The notes: generated by a model from the letters alone, not told the origin. A stretch of DNA of 7,881 nt from RGIG8782 sp017475895 (GCA_947167315.1 CAMVHP010000045.1:1-7881); one strand, 5' to 3'. Shown: positions 1 through 6,284, counted from the first letter of the stretch. Numbers and translations: made by a program.

Positions 1-1
1 T

Positions 2-559
2 GTTGATGGCTGGAAGGTTCTGGATAAACCTAAATGTGTGAAGAGGTGTAGTGGTTGTTCGAATGTAACTAAACTTGATCCAACGGGTAATGGTGAGTGG
101 GATGTAAGAATATGTGTTGATAATCTACGATATACAAAATCTGCATCAGCACACTTTGCCGCTCATGCTCAGTATAGTTGTACAACCACCAGAAGATATT
201 TACATGAAGCTGATATTACTGTTTCTTGTAATAGCACGGATGGTACACCGTCAAGCACCGCAAACCACAGAGACGGAACTGATTACAGCCGTTGGTGTTC
301 AAAAAAGATTGCTGTATGTTGGAACTGGGGATGTAGTACAACAACTAGATTTTCTGGTGAGGGAGTTAGCAACACGTGTTCCCACCAGTGGCAACAGAGT
401 GGTAGTAACTCGCTGGAGGATGCGTTTATGTGTCTTCCACCAAGTTCGACAGCAAAAGAATACGATGGTAGTGGTAATAAGTCTTGGAATCGTGTTGGTA
501 GCGGTAAGTTTGGTCCCGATAAAGTTAGCGAAATTCACTATGAATTTAAAAGATATTAA
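2..559 (+). CDS. Cysteine-rich, probably secreted protein, C-terminal part (5' truncated by the window)
   Basis: The frame is open from the first bases of the window to a TAA at 557-559, so about 185 residues of a longer protein are visible and the true start lies upstream. The visible part has 11 cysteines, including a C-x3-C-x2-C cluster at the beginning, and many Gly, Ser, Thr, Asn, Asp and Trp residues (for example CWNWGC and RWC). It has no long hydrophobic segment. This composition is typical of disulfide-stabilised extracellular domains, such as surface proteins or the C-terminal domains of pilin-like proteins, but I recognise no family and no catalytic motif. The G+C content is clearly higher than in the genes to the right (about 43% in the first 60 bases). 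Export and disulfide bonding are inferred; the signal sequence would lie outside the window. A competing frame at 114-581 overlaps it, but its protein has no coherent composition, so I take the cysteine-rich frame as real. Confidence 0.7.
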   Translation, partial: VDGWKVLDKPKCVKRCSGCSNVTKLDPTGNGEWDVRICVDNLRYTKSASAHFAAHAQYSCTTTRRYLHEADITVSCNSTDGTPSSTANHRDGTDYSRWCSKKIAVCWNWGCSTTTRFSGEGVSNTCSHQWQQSGSNSLEDAFMCLPPSSTAKEYDGSGNKSWNRVGSGKFGPDKVSEIHYEFKRY

Positions 560-581
560 AGGAAATGCAAAGAGACAATAA

Positions 582-701
582 TTGCAAAAACCTAATACTG
601 AATACGAACGAGGAGTAAAAGAAAAAAGTATTAACTTTATCTATGGCGAACTGTAGAAAGAAAGAGGGATTAGGGAACAAAAAAGAAATATATTACGGTG
701 A
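582..701 (+). pseudogene. Possible decayed coding remnant with an in-frame TAG
   Basis: Between the cysteine-rich gene and the terminator there is no intact gene. One frame reads as plausible hydrophilic protein for 24 codons (it includes KPNTEYERGVKEK and NFIYGEL), meets a TAG at 654-656, and continues in frame as KERGIREQKRNILR before a TGA at 699-701. The Glu/Lys/Arg-rich character on both sides of the TAG suggests one former coding stretch broken by a nonsense mutation. There is no convincing start codon or ribosome binding site, and no recognised family. A 120-base open stretch in A-rich DNA can also arise by chance, so this is a weak call. Confidence 0.2.
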
Positions 702-721
702 ATAAATAAAAATAATAAAAA

Positions 722-743
722 AGTCTCCACATTTGTGGAGACT
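722..743. terminator. Bidirectional intrinsic terminator
   Basis: A perfect 9-bp stem (AGTCTCCAC / GTGGAGACT) closes a 4-base loop ATTT. On the minus strand the stem runs directly into a long T-rich tract (complement of 709-721), the classic arrangement for the Cys/His-rich gene that ends at 767. On the plus strand it is followed by GAATTTTTATTTA, so it probably also stops transcription from the cysteine-rich gene on the left. It separates two convergent genes. Confidence 0.88.
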
Positions 744-766
744 GAATTTTTATTTATCACTTAAAA

Positions 767-1087
767 CTATTTTTTAACTGTTGTTTTTGCTTGTGTTTTT
801 TGTGTTTTTACACTGTTAGCTTTTACATCGCCGGTATTTTTTACGTTTTCTTTAGATTTGTCACAATCTTTTTTGTCACATTTGTGGCAACCACACTTAC
901 AGTCTTTTTTGTCGCATTTTTCTTTTTTGCATTTTTCACAGTCTTCACCTTTTTTGCAGTCACATTTGCATTTGTGGCAGTGTTCGTGTTCTCCGTGATT
1001 TTTGCACAGGGTTGTACATGCTGTTGTGGCATTTACTGTAACAACCAACAGAGCTATTGATAATAAGTGTTTTATGTTAATTTTCAT
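767..1087 (-). CDS. Small exported Cys/His-rich, metallothionein-like protein
   Basis: This 106-residue protein begins with a signal peptide: a Lys-containing start, then a hydrophobic core at about residues 8-18. A signal peptidase I site is likely after VNA (residue 20). C24 lies in TTAC, which is a poor lipobox because the -3 residue is not Leu, Val or Ile. Residues 24-75 carry 14 cysteines, mostly as C-x-C and C-x2-C, with DKKDC occurring twice. Four histidines lie in HGEHEHCH (31-38) and one more at 68. Residues 76-106 form a Lys/Thr/Ser/Val-rich tail without cysteine. The cluster should bind soft metals (Zn, Cu, Cd or similar) in the periplasm or on the outer surface. This is inferred from composition, since no named metallothionein family is recognised. 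An AGGT six bases before the ATG may serve as ribosome binding site, one of the few in the window. The gene has its own promoter (1127-1155) and terminator (722-743), so it is monocistronic. Its stop is TAG, followed one codon later by TAA. Confidence 0.82.
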   Translation of the reverse strand: MKINIKHLLSIALLVVTVNATTACTTLCKNHGEHEHCHKCKCDCKKGEDCEKCKKEKCDKKDCKCGCHKCDKKDCDKSKENVKNTGDVKANSVKTQKTQAKTTVKK

Positions 1088-1123
1088 TTATTTACCTATT
1101 AAAAATTAATAATTATTAACAAT

Positions 1124-1139
1124 TAAATGCTAGCATTTA
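1124..1139. promoter_or_regulatory. Perfect 16-bp palindrome over the -10 element; candidate operator
   Basis: TAAATGCTAGCATTTA is its own reverse complement and covers the whole -10 box of the minus-strand promoter plus the first spacer bases. A dimeric repressor bound here would block RNA polymerase, as metal-responsive or redox-responsive repressors do at other promoters. Binding by any regulator is inference, and no regulator gene is visible in the window. Confidence 0.4.
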
Positions 1140-1155
1140 TGAATATTGTTGTCAA
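1127..1155 (-). promoter_or_regulatory. Strong sigma70-type promoter of the Cys/His-rich gene
   Basis: Read on the minus strand: a perfect -35 TTGACA (1155-1150), a 17-base spacer, and a -10 TAGCAT (1132-1127) preceded by TGC, giving an extended -10. The predicted start of transcription is near 1120, leaving a leader of about 33 bases before the ATG at 1087. The near-consensus match suggests high expression of the metal-binding protein unless it is repressed. Confidence 0.75.
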
Positions 1156-1166
1156 GAGTTTTTAAA

Positions 1167-1176
1167 GTCATATGAC
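1167..1176. promoter_or_regulatory. Short palindrome GTCATATGAC between divergent promoters
   Basis: A perfect 10-bp palindrome lies 11 bases upstream of the -35 box of the Cys/His-rich gene and 47 bases upstream of the -35 box of the divergent lipoprotein gene. The position would suit an activator or second operator. It is short enough to be chance in AT-rich DNA, so the call is tentative. Confidence 0.2.
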
Positions 1177-1223
1177 ATGATGCATAATGTTGTGGTTTTT
1201 TATCGTATATATGTAAAGAGTTA

Positions 1224-1252
1224 TTGAAAAATTAAAAAACAATAGATATAAT
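1224..1252 (+). promoter_or_regulatory. Sigma70-type promoter for the lipoprotein gene
   Basis: TTGAAA (1224-1229), a 17-base spacer and a consensus TATAAT (1247-1252). Transcription should begin near 1259, giving a leader of only about 19 bases before the ATG at 1278. It is divergent from the Cys/His-rich gene promoter, with about 70 bases between the two -35 boxes. Confidence 0.75.
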
Positions 1253-1277
1253 CATAAAAAATTGCATTTATATATTC

Positions 1278-1646
1278 ATGAGATTAAGGGCTAAATGTTT
1301 AGTGTTTTTAGTATTTCTTTTGCAGTCCTGTTACAGCGTTAACAGTAACTACAGTTTAAATAAACTAAAATATGGTTTAAGTGAAGAGGAAATTAGGAAA
1401 AATGTATTTTCCTGTGAACCGGCGGAGAAGAATATTGTTGATGAAACTAAGGTTGTGTATGTATACTATATTCATTCCAGTATATTTGATTTAATATTTA
1501 ACAGCGAAAGATTTCCATATATAGGTTTTTATCCAATAAACAGAACCGGAAAAGAATATTGGTTGTTGGTGGATAAAAAAGATGGTTTGATTAAAAGTGG
1601 TTACGCTAAAAATTGGAACAAAATAACTGACGGAAAACAAAAATAA
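1278..1646 (+). CDS. Small lipoprotein, possibly BamE/SmpA-like
   Basis: A 122-residue protein with a classic lipoprotein signal: basic start MRLRAK, hydrophobic core, and lipobox L-Q-S-C with the lipidated cysteine at residue 18. The mature part begins with N-S-N, so there is no Asp at +2 that would retain it in the inner membrane in enterobacteria; outer-membrane attachment is therefore possible. The segment LNKLKYGLSEEEIRKNV (28-44), followed by beta-rich sequence with a late YWLLVDKKDGLIKSGYA, resembles the pattern of the BamE/SmpA/OmlA fold: a leading 'L..L..G.s..ei...' helix, then a sheet ending in 'F.dg.l...g'. BamE is an accessory subunit of the outer-membrane protein assembly machine, but this resemblance is weak and many small lipoproteins share the fold. 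The start is supported by the lipobox and by the promoter at 1224-1252; no Shine-Dalgarno sequence is seen. The acetyltransferase gene follows after 43 bases without a terminator and may be cotranscribed. Confidence 0.75.
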   Translation: MRLRAKCLVFLVFLLQSCYSVNSNYSLNKLKYGLSEEEIRKNVFSCEPAEKNIVDETKVVYVYYIHSSIFDLIFNSERFPYIGFYPINRTGKEYWLLVDKKDGLIKSGYAKNWNKITDGKQK

Positions 1647-1689
1647 TATTATTGCACTATTGATTTTTAGCATAACATGTTTATTCTAG

Positions 1690-2403
1690 ATGTCATCTAA
1701 ATTGATGATAAAAATGAAAATTTACCAAAAGCAAAATACTCACAATGGTGCAGCCACAATAAGAGAATATAAAATATTTGGTGTAACTGTATTACGAAGG
1801 GAAATTAGCACAAACGGAACCAAAAAGCTGTACTTTTTTAACATAAAGATTCGTGAAAAAAGGGGAATTACATCAATGTCAAAGGCTATATTGGGCAGAC
1901 GGTCCTATATTGTGACTGATACATTTAGTCCGTATATAGCAAATCCAGAAACCACCATAGGTTCCTTTACTTCCATTGGTATGGATGTACACATAGGACA
2001 TGGGGTACATCCAACAAACTATTTATCGACTTCACCGTATTTCTATTTGGATAGACTATATTACAAAAACAAGGATACTCCTTCACATAATGAATATGAA
2101 TCTATGGAGCCGGTACATATTGGAAATGACGTGTGGATTGGTAGTGGTGTTTTTATAAAAAACGGAATAACCATAGGAGATGGAGCAATCGTTGGAGCAC
2201 ATGCTGTGGTTACAAAGGATGTTCCTCCGTATGCTATCGTCTGCGGTAATCCTGCAAGGATAATACGCTATAGATTTAGTGATGATATTATAAAGCAGTT
2301 ACTGGAACTTAAATGGTGGAATTTACCGGACGATATTATAAAACAAATCCCCTATGATGATGTTTATAAAGCAATTGAATTTTTGAAATCTAAAGTCCAG
2401 TAA
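1690..2403 (+). CDS. Hexapeptide-repeat acetyltransferase of the CatB/Vat (XAT) type
   Basis: 237 residues. Residues about 70-192 form the left-handed beta-helix typical of hexapeptide acyltransferases: SYIVTD, TTIGSFTSIGMDVHIG, PVHIGNDVWIGSGVFIKNGITIGDGAIVGAHAVVTKDV and the family signature GNPAR (186-190). His107 in GVHPTNYLSTSPYF matches the catalytic histidine of the xenobiotic/CatB-Vat branch, and the C-terminal KWWNLPDDII is also typical of that branch. These enzymes transfer acetyl from acetyl-CoA to hydroxyl groups of sugars or of drugs such as chloramphenicol and streptogramins. Without resistance-gene context, acetylation of a surface sugar is more likely than resistance, but the substrate cannot be read from sequence. 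Residues 1-60 are an extra N-terminal segment with two similar hydrophobic pieces (YKIFGVTVLRRE and YFFNIKIREKR). Other possible ATG starts lie at codons 6 and 9. The gene converges on rarA with 8 bases between stop codons and no hairpin there. Confidence 0.88.
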   Translation: MSSKLMIKMKIYQKQNTHNGAATIREYKIFGVTVLRREISTNGTKKLYFFNIKIREKRGITSMSKAILGRRSYIVTDTFSPYIANPETTIGSFTSIGMDVHIGHGVHPTNYLSTSPYFYLDRLYYKNKDTPSHNEYESMEPVHIGNDVWIGSGVFIKNGITIGDGAIVGAHAVVTKDVPPYAIVCGNPARIIRYRFSDDIIKQLLELKWWNLPDDIIKQIPYDDVYKAIEFLKSKVQ

Positions 2404-2411
2404 ACGAACAA

Positions 2412-3689
2412 TTATTTTTTCTCTTCATTGATTTTATTTCTAAGATTATCCCAGTATTCAATTCTTCTTTTAATATCCCTTTCAAAACCTCTTTCGTTTG
2501 GTTTATAATATTCTCTGCGGGACATGCCATCCGGAAAATAATTTTGACCGGAAAAACACAAGGGTGTATCGTGGTCATAAATGTAACCGGCCGAATAGCC
2601 AATTTCTTTCATTAATTTAGTTGGTGCATTTAGTATGTGCTTTGGTGGATTTTGAAAATTATTATTTTTAATATCATTGAATACTTCACTCTGTGCCACA
2701 TATCCGGCATTTGATTTTGGTGCGGTGGCACAGTAAATAACCGCCTGTGTCAAACATAATATTCCATCCGGTGGCCCCATCATGTCAAAACCCTGTAGAG
2801 CTGATATAACCTGAACCAATGCCTGTGGATCCGCCATTCCTATATCTTCAACCGCTATGTTTATTAATCTTCTGAAAATATAATGGTATTCTTCGCCTCC
2901 ATCTAACATTCTAGCCATCCAATATAGGCTGGCCTGAACGTCTGATCCCCTGATTGATTTGTGAAAGGCACTAATTAAATTATAGTGATTTTCGTCCTTT
3001 TTGTCGTAGTTAGCTTTTCTTTTGTTTATAACCTTTAGCAATTCTTCAACAGTTAATTTTTTCTTTGATTCTGTTGCAAATATTTCTTCACACATGTTCA
3101 ATAGATACCTGCAATCGCCATTGCAAAGATTTATCAACATTTTTCTTGCTTCTTTGGTTAATGGTAGTTTTTTACTTTCCTTTTCTTCTGCTCTGTTTAA
3201 TACTAGTTCTAAGTCTTCTTCGTTTAGGGTTTCAAAAATCAGAATTCTACACCTTGACAATAGAGCATTATTCAATTCAAATGACGGGTTTTCTGTGGTT
3301 GCACCGATTAAAACTATTACTCCATTTTCCACATAGGGCAAAAGTACATCCTGTTGATTTTTTTTGAAGCAATGTATTTCGTCAATAAACAGGATTGTAC
3401 TTTTGTTAAAATCTTTGTATTTATTTTCGGCCACCTGAAATATTTGTTTTAGTTCCGGTACGCCGGTGTTTGTAGCTGATATAACTACAGAAAAGTAATC
3501 GTTTCTATTCAGTAGCATTTTTGCTATTGTTGTTTTGCCGGTTCCGGCTGGACCCCAAAATATCATTGATGGAACAGCTCCATTATTAACCAAAACTCTT
3601 GTTAATATGCCGCTTTCTCCAAATAGATGTTTTTGTCCTACGAAATCGCCAACCTCCTCTGGTCTAATTTTATTAGCCAATGGTTTCAT
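2412..3689 (-). CDS. rarA: Replication-associated recombination protein A (RarA/MgsA), AAA+ ATPase
   Basis: 425 residues, close to the usual length of this family (E. coli RarA is 447). RarA acts as a tetrameric ATPase at stalled replication forks and binds single-stranded DNA-binding protein; it is related to clamp-loader subunits and eukaryotic WRNIP1. In order: the N-terminal family signature PLANKIRPEEVGDFVGQKHL (residues 3-22), Walker A GPAGTGKT (46-53), Walker B FIDEIH (101-106), sensor 1 with GATTENPSF (129-137), and an arginine-finger-type LLSRC (143-147). The C-terminal oligomerisation region contains the conserved GSDVQASLYWMARMLDGGE (248-266), EDIGMADP (281-288) and the closing RRIEYWDNLR. 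All key residues are present, so it should be active. The ATG at 3689 gives the expected family N-terminus. It lies 3 bases downstream of the tpiA stop codon and is almost certainly cotranscribed with tpiA; no Shine-Dalgarno sequence is apparent. Confidence 0.97.
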   Translation of the reverse strand: MKPLANKIRPEEVGDFVGQKHLFGESGILTRVLVNNGAVPSMIFWGPAGTGKTTIAKMLLNRNDYFSVVISATNTGVPELKQIFQVAENKYKDFNKSTILFIDEIHCFKKNQQDVLLPYVENGVIVLIGATTENPSFELNNALLSRCRILIFETLNEEDLELVLNRAEEKESKKLPLTKEARKMLINLCNGDCRYLLNMCEEIFATESKKKLTVEELLKVINKRKANYDKKDENHYNLISAFHKSIRGSDVQASLYWMARMLDGGEEYHYIFRRLINIAVEDIGMADPQALVQVISALQGFDMMGPPDGILCLTQAVIYCATAPKSNAGYVAQSEVFNDIKNNNFQNPPKHILNAPTKLMKEIGYSAGYIYDHDTPLCFSGQNYFPDGMSRREYYKPNERGFERDIKRRIEYWDNLRNKINEEKK

Positions 3690-3692
3690 AAT

Positions 3693-4475
3693 TTATAGTG
3701 TGTTTATTACTATGTTAAAAAATTCCTCACCCTTAAGGCTAGCACCACCAACTAAAACACCATTTACGGATTTAATTGTGGCTATATCCTTTACATTTGA
3801 TGATTTTACAGAACCTCCATATAGTACATTTATTTTATCTTCATCTAGACCACTTTTTTTGGATAAAATTTTCTTAATGTGTGAATTCATTTCATCAATT
3901 TCATCTAACGTGGGAACTTTTCCCGTTCCAATGGCCCAAACTGGTTCATAGGCTATTATGGATTTCTCTAAATCAACACCGTTGGTTGAATTTAAAACTT
4001 GTTTTTTTATAAAGTCCAGATGTTCTTTTGCTTCTCTTATTTCTAAAGATTCACCAACACAAATTATAGGTGTTATATCGCCATTTAAAGCGCTTATGGC
4101 TTTTTTAGCAACAAGTTCATTTGTTTCAAAGTCGGATTGTCGTCTCTCGGAATGACCAACCAGTGTGTATTTAACACCAAATTCTTTTAACATTAATGGA
4201 CTAATGTTACCGGTAAAGGCTCCTTTATTTTCCTGATGACAGTTTTCAGCACCTATGTGCACTCTGATTGTTTTTGTTTTGCTGTTGTATTTTTCTGCTA
4301 ATTCTGATGCATATTGTATGTATATTGATGGTATACACAGCAGTATATCTGGCATATGGTTGGATTTTTTGTCTTTTTCGAACTGTACGGCTTTTTCAAA
4401 AAAATCTTTGAACCAAGTGTCTAACTCACTTTTTGAACCGTTCATTTTCCAGTTTCCGGAAATGATTTTTATCAT
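3693..4475 (-). CDS. tpiA: Triosephosphate isomerase
   Basis: 260 residues, the normal length for this cytosolic TIM-barrel enzyme, which interconverts dihydroxyacetone phosphate and glyceraldehyde 3-phosphate in glycolysis and gluconeogenesis. The active site is complete: SGNWKMN with Asn8 and Lys10, the electrophilic His108 in LVGHSERR, the catalytic base Glu177 in AYEPVWAIGTGK (with mobile loop 6 directly after it), and the phosphate-binding YGGSVK (219-224) and GVLVGGASL (239-247). The ATG at 4475 places the first beta-strand (IKIISGNWK) correctly. The gene is first in a two-gene unit with rarA and lies divergent from the FolC-like gene across 72 bases. Confidence 0.98.
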   Translation of the reverse strand: MIKIISGNWKMNGSKSELDTWFKDFFEKAVQFEKDKKSNHMPDILLCIPSIYIQYASELAEKYNSKTKTIRVHIGAENCHQENKGAFTGNISPLMLKEFGVKYTLVGHSERRQSDFETNELVAKKAISALNGDITPIICVGESLEIREAKEHLDFIKKQVLNSTNGVDLEKSIIAYEPVWAIGTGKVPTLDEIDEMNSHIKKILSKKSGLDEDKINVLYGGSVKSSNVKDIATIKSVNGVLVGGASLKGEEFFNIVINTL

Positions 4476-4499
4476 AATTTTTTTCTGTTTTTTTTAATT

Positions 4500-4527
4500 T
4501 TAATATAACTTTTTTTATAAAAATCAA
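4500..4527 (-). promoter_or_regulatory. Candidate promoter for tpiA-rarA
   Basis: On the minus strand, TTGATT (4527-4522), a 16-base spacer and TATTAA (4505-4500), which would start transcription about 18 bases before the tpiA ATG. The -35 box is one arm of an inverted repeat AATCAA-n5-TTGATT (4522-4538). The surrounding DNA is almost pure A and T, so matches of this quality can arise by chance. I see no convincing promoter for the divergent FolC-like gene in the same gap. Confidence 0.35.
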
Positions 4528-4547
4528 TAATCTTGATTAATAATTAA

Positions 4548-6284
4548 ATGTTATTAATATCTGGTACAAATGCTGTAATTACGGGATTTGAGGATAAATT
4601 GGAGGAACACTTTAATCTTGTGGATTTAATATTATATAATATCAGGAATCACAAACAGGATGATAATTTTAACAAAACATTAGAACAATATAAAGGTATT
4701 TTAAAAACATTTAATATTTTACAACTCAATGAAATTCTAGTTGAAAGTATATTAAATGGTGTGGATAAAACTTTTATAGATGAAGTCGTAAAATGTGGGG
4801 CAAATAAAAACATACTAAATATTGAATTAACCGGCAAAAGAGAGTTTAAAAAAATTTTTCCCGATAATTTTTTCAGAAAAACAAACTATGGTTGTTCCAG
4901 AGATAGAGTTTTGTTGAAATTTTTACTGAAGGAGTTGGACAATCCAAATTTAAAATTGAAAAATGTAATACATATAACCGGTTCAAATGGCAAAGGCTCT
5001 ACTGTTACGTTTTTGAGGTATATACTGGAGGCTAACGGGTACAGTGTAAATTGTTTTACAAATCCATCGGTAATGAGACATAATGAAAATTTTGTTATAC
5101 GTGGTAAAGAAATAGACAATGATTACTACAATGAATTGATGTTAAAAATTAAAGAGGCATATGATAAGGTTATTTTAAAGGATGATTATAAATTAGAAGT
5201 TGAAGATGCAAATGATTATGATTTGAATGTTGTTGGTAAAAATGTTGCGACAAATGGTTATGCTGGTGTAAATATATGGGTTTTTTGGAGCGTTTTGTTT
5301 TGTATGGCATTTTTGGAAAATGAGGCTGATTATAACATTGTTGAAGTTAGAAATGGTGGAATTCGAGATGTAACGAACGTGTTTACCGAAAATGAAACAA
5401 TAGCAACAATTTTAACCTATATTCAATATGGTATAGGTTCAAATGACGGTGTTTTATGGATGATAAATGAAAATGGAGAAAAGGAAAACAGCAACAGAGC
5501 TACAGCCTATAATAAAGCTATGTTGGGTAAAAAAAATGTTCCGATGATTGTGGCAAACCAGACTGATGATGTGCTGGAGGAAATAAGGAGAATAGCAAAA
5601 AACGAAGTAAAAACAGAAACATTTGAATATGATAGGGATTGGTTTGTGGAAAAGGAAACTAAACGTGACTTTGTATTTAGATGCTATAATAAAGAGATTG
5701 TAATTAATAAGAATAAAGTTTTGTTTGAGGATTTTCAGACTAAAAATATAGCTACGGCACTTGCTACGCTTTGTAGGTTGAATGTGAAACTTGATGATGA
5801 ACTGACCCAAAGAGGCATTGATGATGCTAGATTTGTTGGTAGGTTGCAAAAAATTACTGAAGGTGATTATGTAAAGTATTTTGGCGAAGATGTTGATATT
5901 TATAGTGGCTTTATAAAATTTAATGACGATGGCGTTAAGGATACCATAAATATTATAAATGAAAATAATAAATATAGTTACGTTGTATATACGTCAAACA
6001 GTAAAAAAATTCTAAGAAAAGATATAGATTTTTTTAAAAAGTTATCGGTCCTCAATGAAGATACATTTAAACTAATAATTTATTTTAAAAATAATAGGTA
6101 TTTTGATTATATAACCGGACAGGCACAAAAATATAATATAGATTATGAAGTTAAAATGTCCCTTTCTTCTGCTCTGGAATGTGTTAAAGAGCAAATTACG
6201 GATAAAGAGAACAGCAAAATTTTAATATTAAATGATACCATGTCTTCCTTTGACAAAAACATTGTTTTAATCAATAGTTTGTAA
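4548..6284 (+). CDS. folC: Divergent FolC-family (folylpolyglutamate/dihydrofolate synthase-like) Mur-ligase homologue
   Basis: 578 residues, against about 420-450 for ordinary FolC, which adds glutamate to dihydropteroate or folates using ATP. From about residue 114 the chain follows FolC throughout: RDRVLLKFLLKEL, P-loop HITGSNGKGST (142-152), the EVGLGGRLDATNV counterpart EVRNGGIRDVTNV (266-278), an EKAGI-like TAYNKAMLGKKNVP (319-332), VANQTDDVLEEIRRIA (335-350), FQTKNIATALATL (396-408), GRLQ (431-434) and a C-terminal Rossmann-like domain. Several catalytic motifs are altered: SPHL is NPSV, ERI is ENF, the FE of TFFE is FW, DHxxxLG is absent, and the DGAHN motif near 451-459 is replaced. 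Residues 1 to about 110 have no FolC counterpart, and about 40 extra residues lie near 205-240. The family assignment is seen directly. Whether the protein still makes folates or has another role is open, and the symbol denotes family only. The next Met codon is far downstream, so the first ATG is retained. Confidence 0.75.
   Translation: MLLISGTNAVITGFEDKLEEHFNLVDLILYNIRNHKQDDNFNKTLEQYKGILKTFNILQLNEILVESILNGVDKTFIDEVVKCGANKNILNIELTGKREFKKIFPDNFFRKTNYGCSRDRVLLKFLLKELDNPNLKLKNVIHITGSNGKGSTVTFLRYILEANGYSVNCFTNPSVMRHNENFVIRGKEIDNDYYNELMLKIKEAYDKVILKDDYKLEVEDANDYDLNVVGKNVATNGYAGVNIWVFWSVLFCMAFLENEADYNIVEVRNGGIRDVTNVFTENETIATILTYIQYGIGSNDGVLWMINENGEKENSNRATAYNKAMLGKKNVPMIVANQTDDVLEEIRRIAKNEVKTETFEYDRDWFVEKETKRDFVFRCYNKEIVINKNKVLFEDFQTKNIATALATLCRLNVKLDDELTQRGIDDARFVGRLQKITEGDYVKYFGEDVDIYSGFIKFNDDGVKDTINIINENNKYSYVVYTSNSKKILRKDIDFFKKLSVLNEDTFKLIIYFKNNRYFDYITGQAQKYNIDYEVKMSLSSALECVKEQITDKENSKILILNDTMSSFDKNIVLINSL

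Noticed and set aside
114..581. Alternative open frame overlapping the cysteine-rich gene
   Set aside because: It starts at a weak TTG inside the other frame, its translation has no coherent domain character, and the cysteine-rich frame is open from before the window with a much more protein-like composition.
791..1060. Plus-strand frame opposite the Cys/His-rich gene, rich in Phe and Val
   Set aside because: It is the antisense of the Lys/Cys-rich repeats. The minus-strand gene has a signal peptide, promoter and terminator; this frame has none.
3022..4497. Several open frames on the plus strand opposite tpiA and rarA
   Set aside because: Both minus-strand genes are unambiguous with complete motif sets; the opposite frames are shadows without start signals or recognisable products.
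4522..4538. Inverted repeat AATCAA-n5-TTGATT in the tpiA / FolC-like intergenic gap as an operator
   Set aside because: Arms of six bases in nearly pure AT sequence are expected by chance, and one arm already serves as a possible -35 box.
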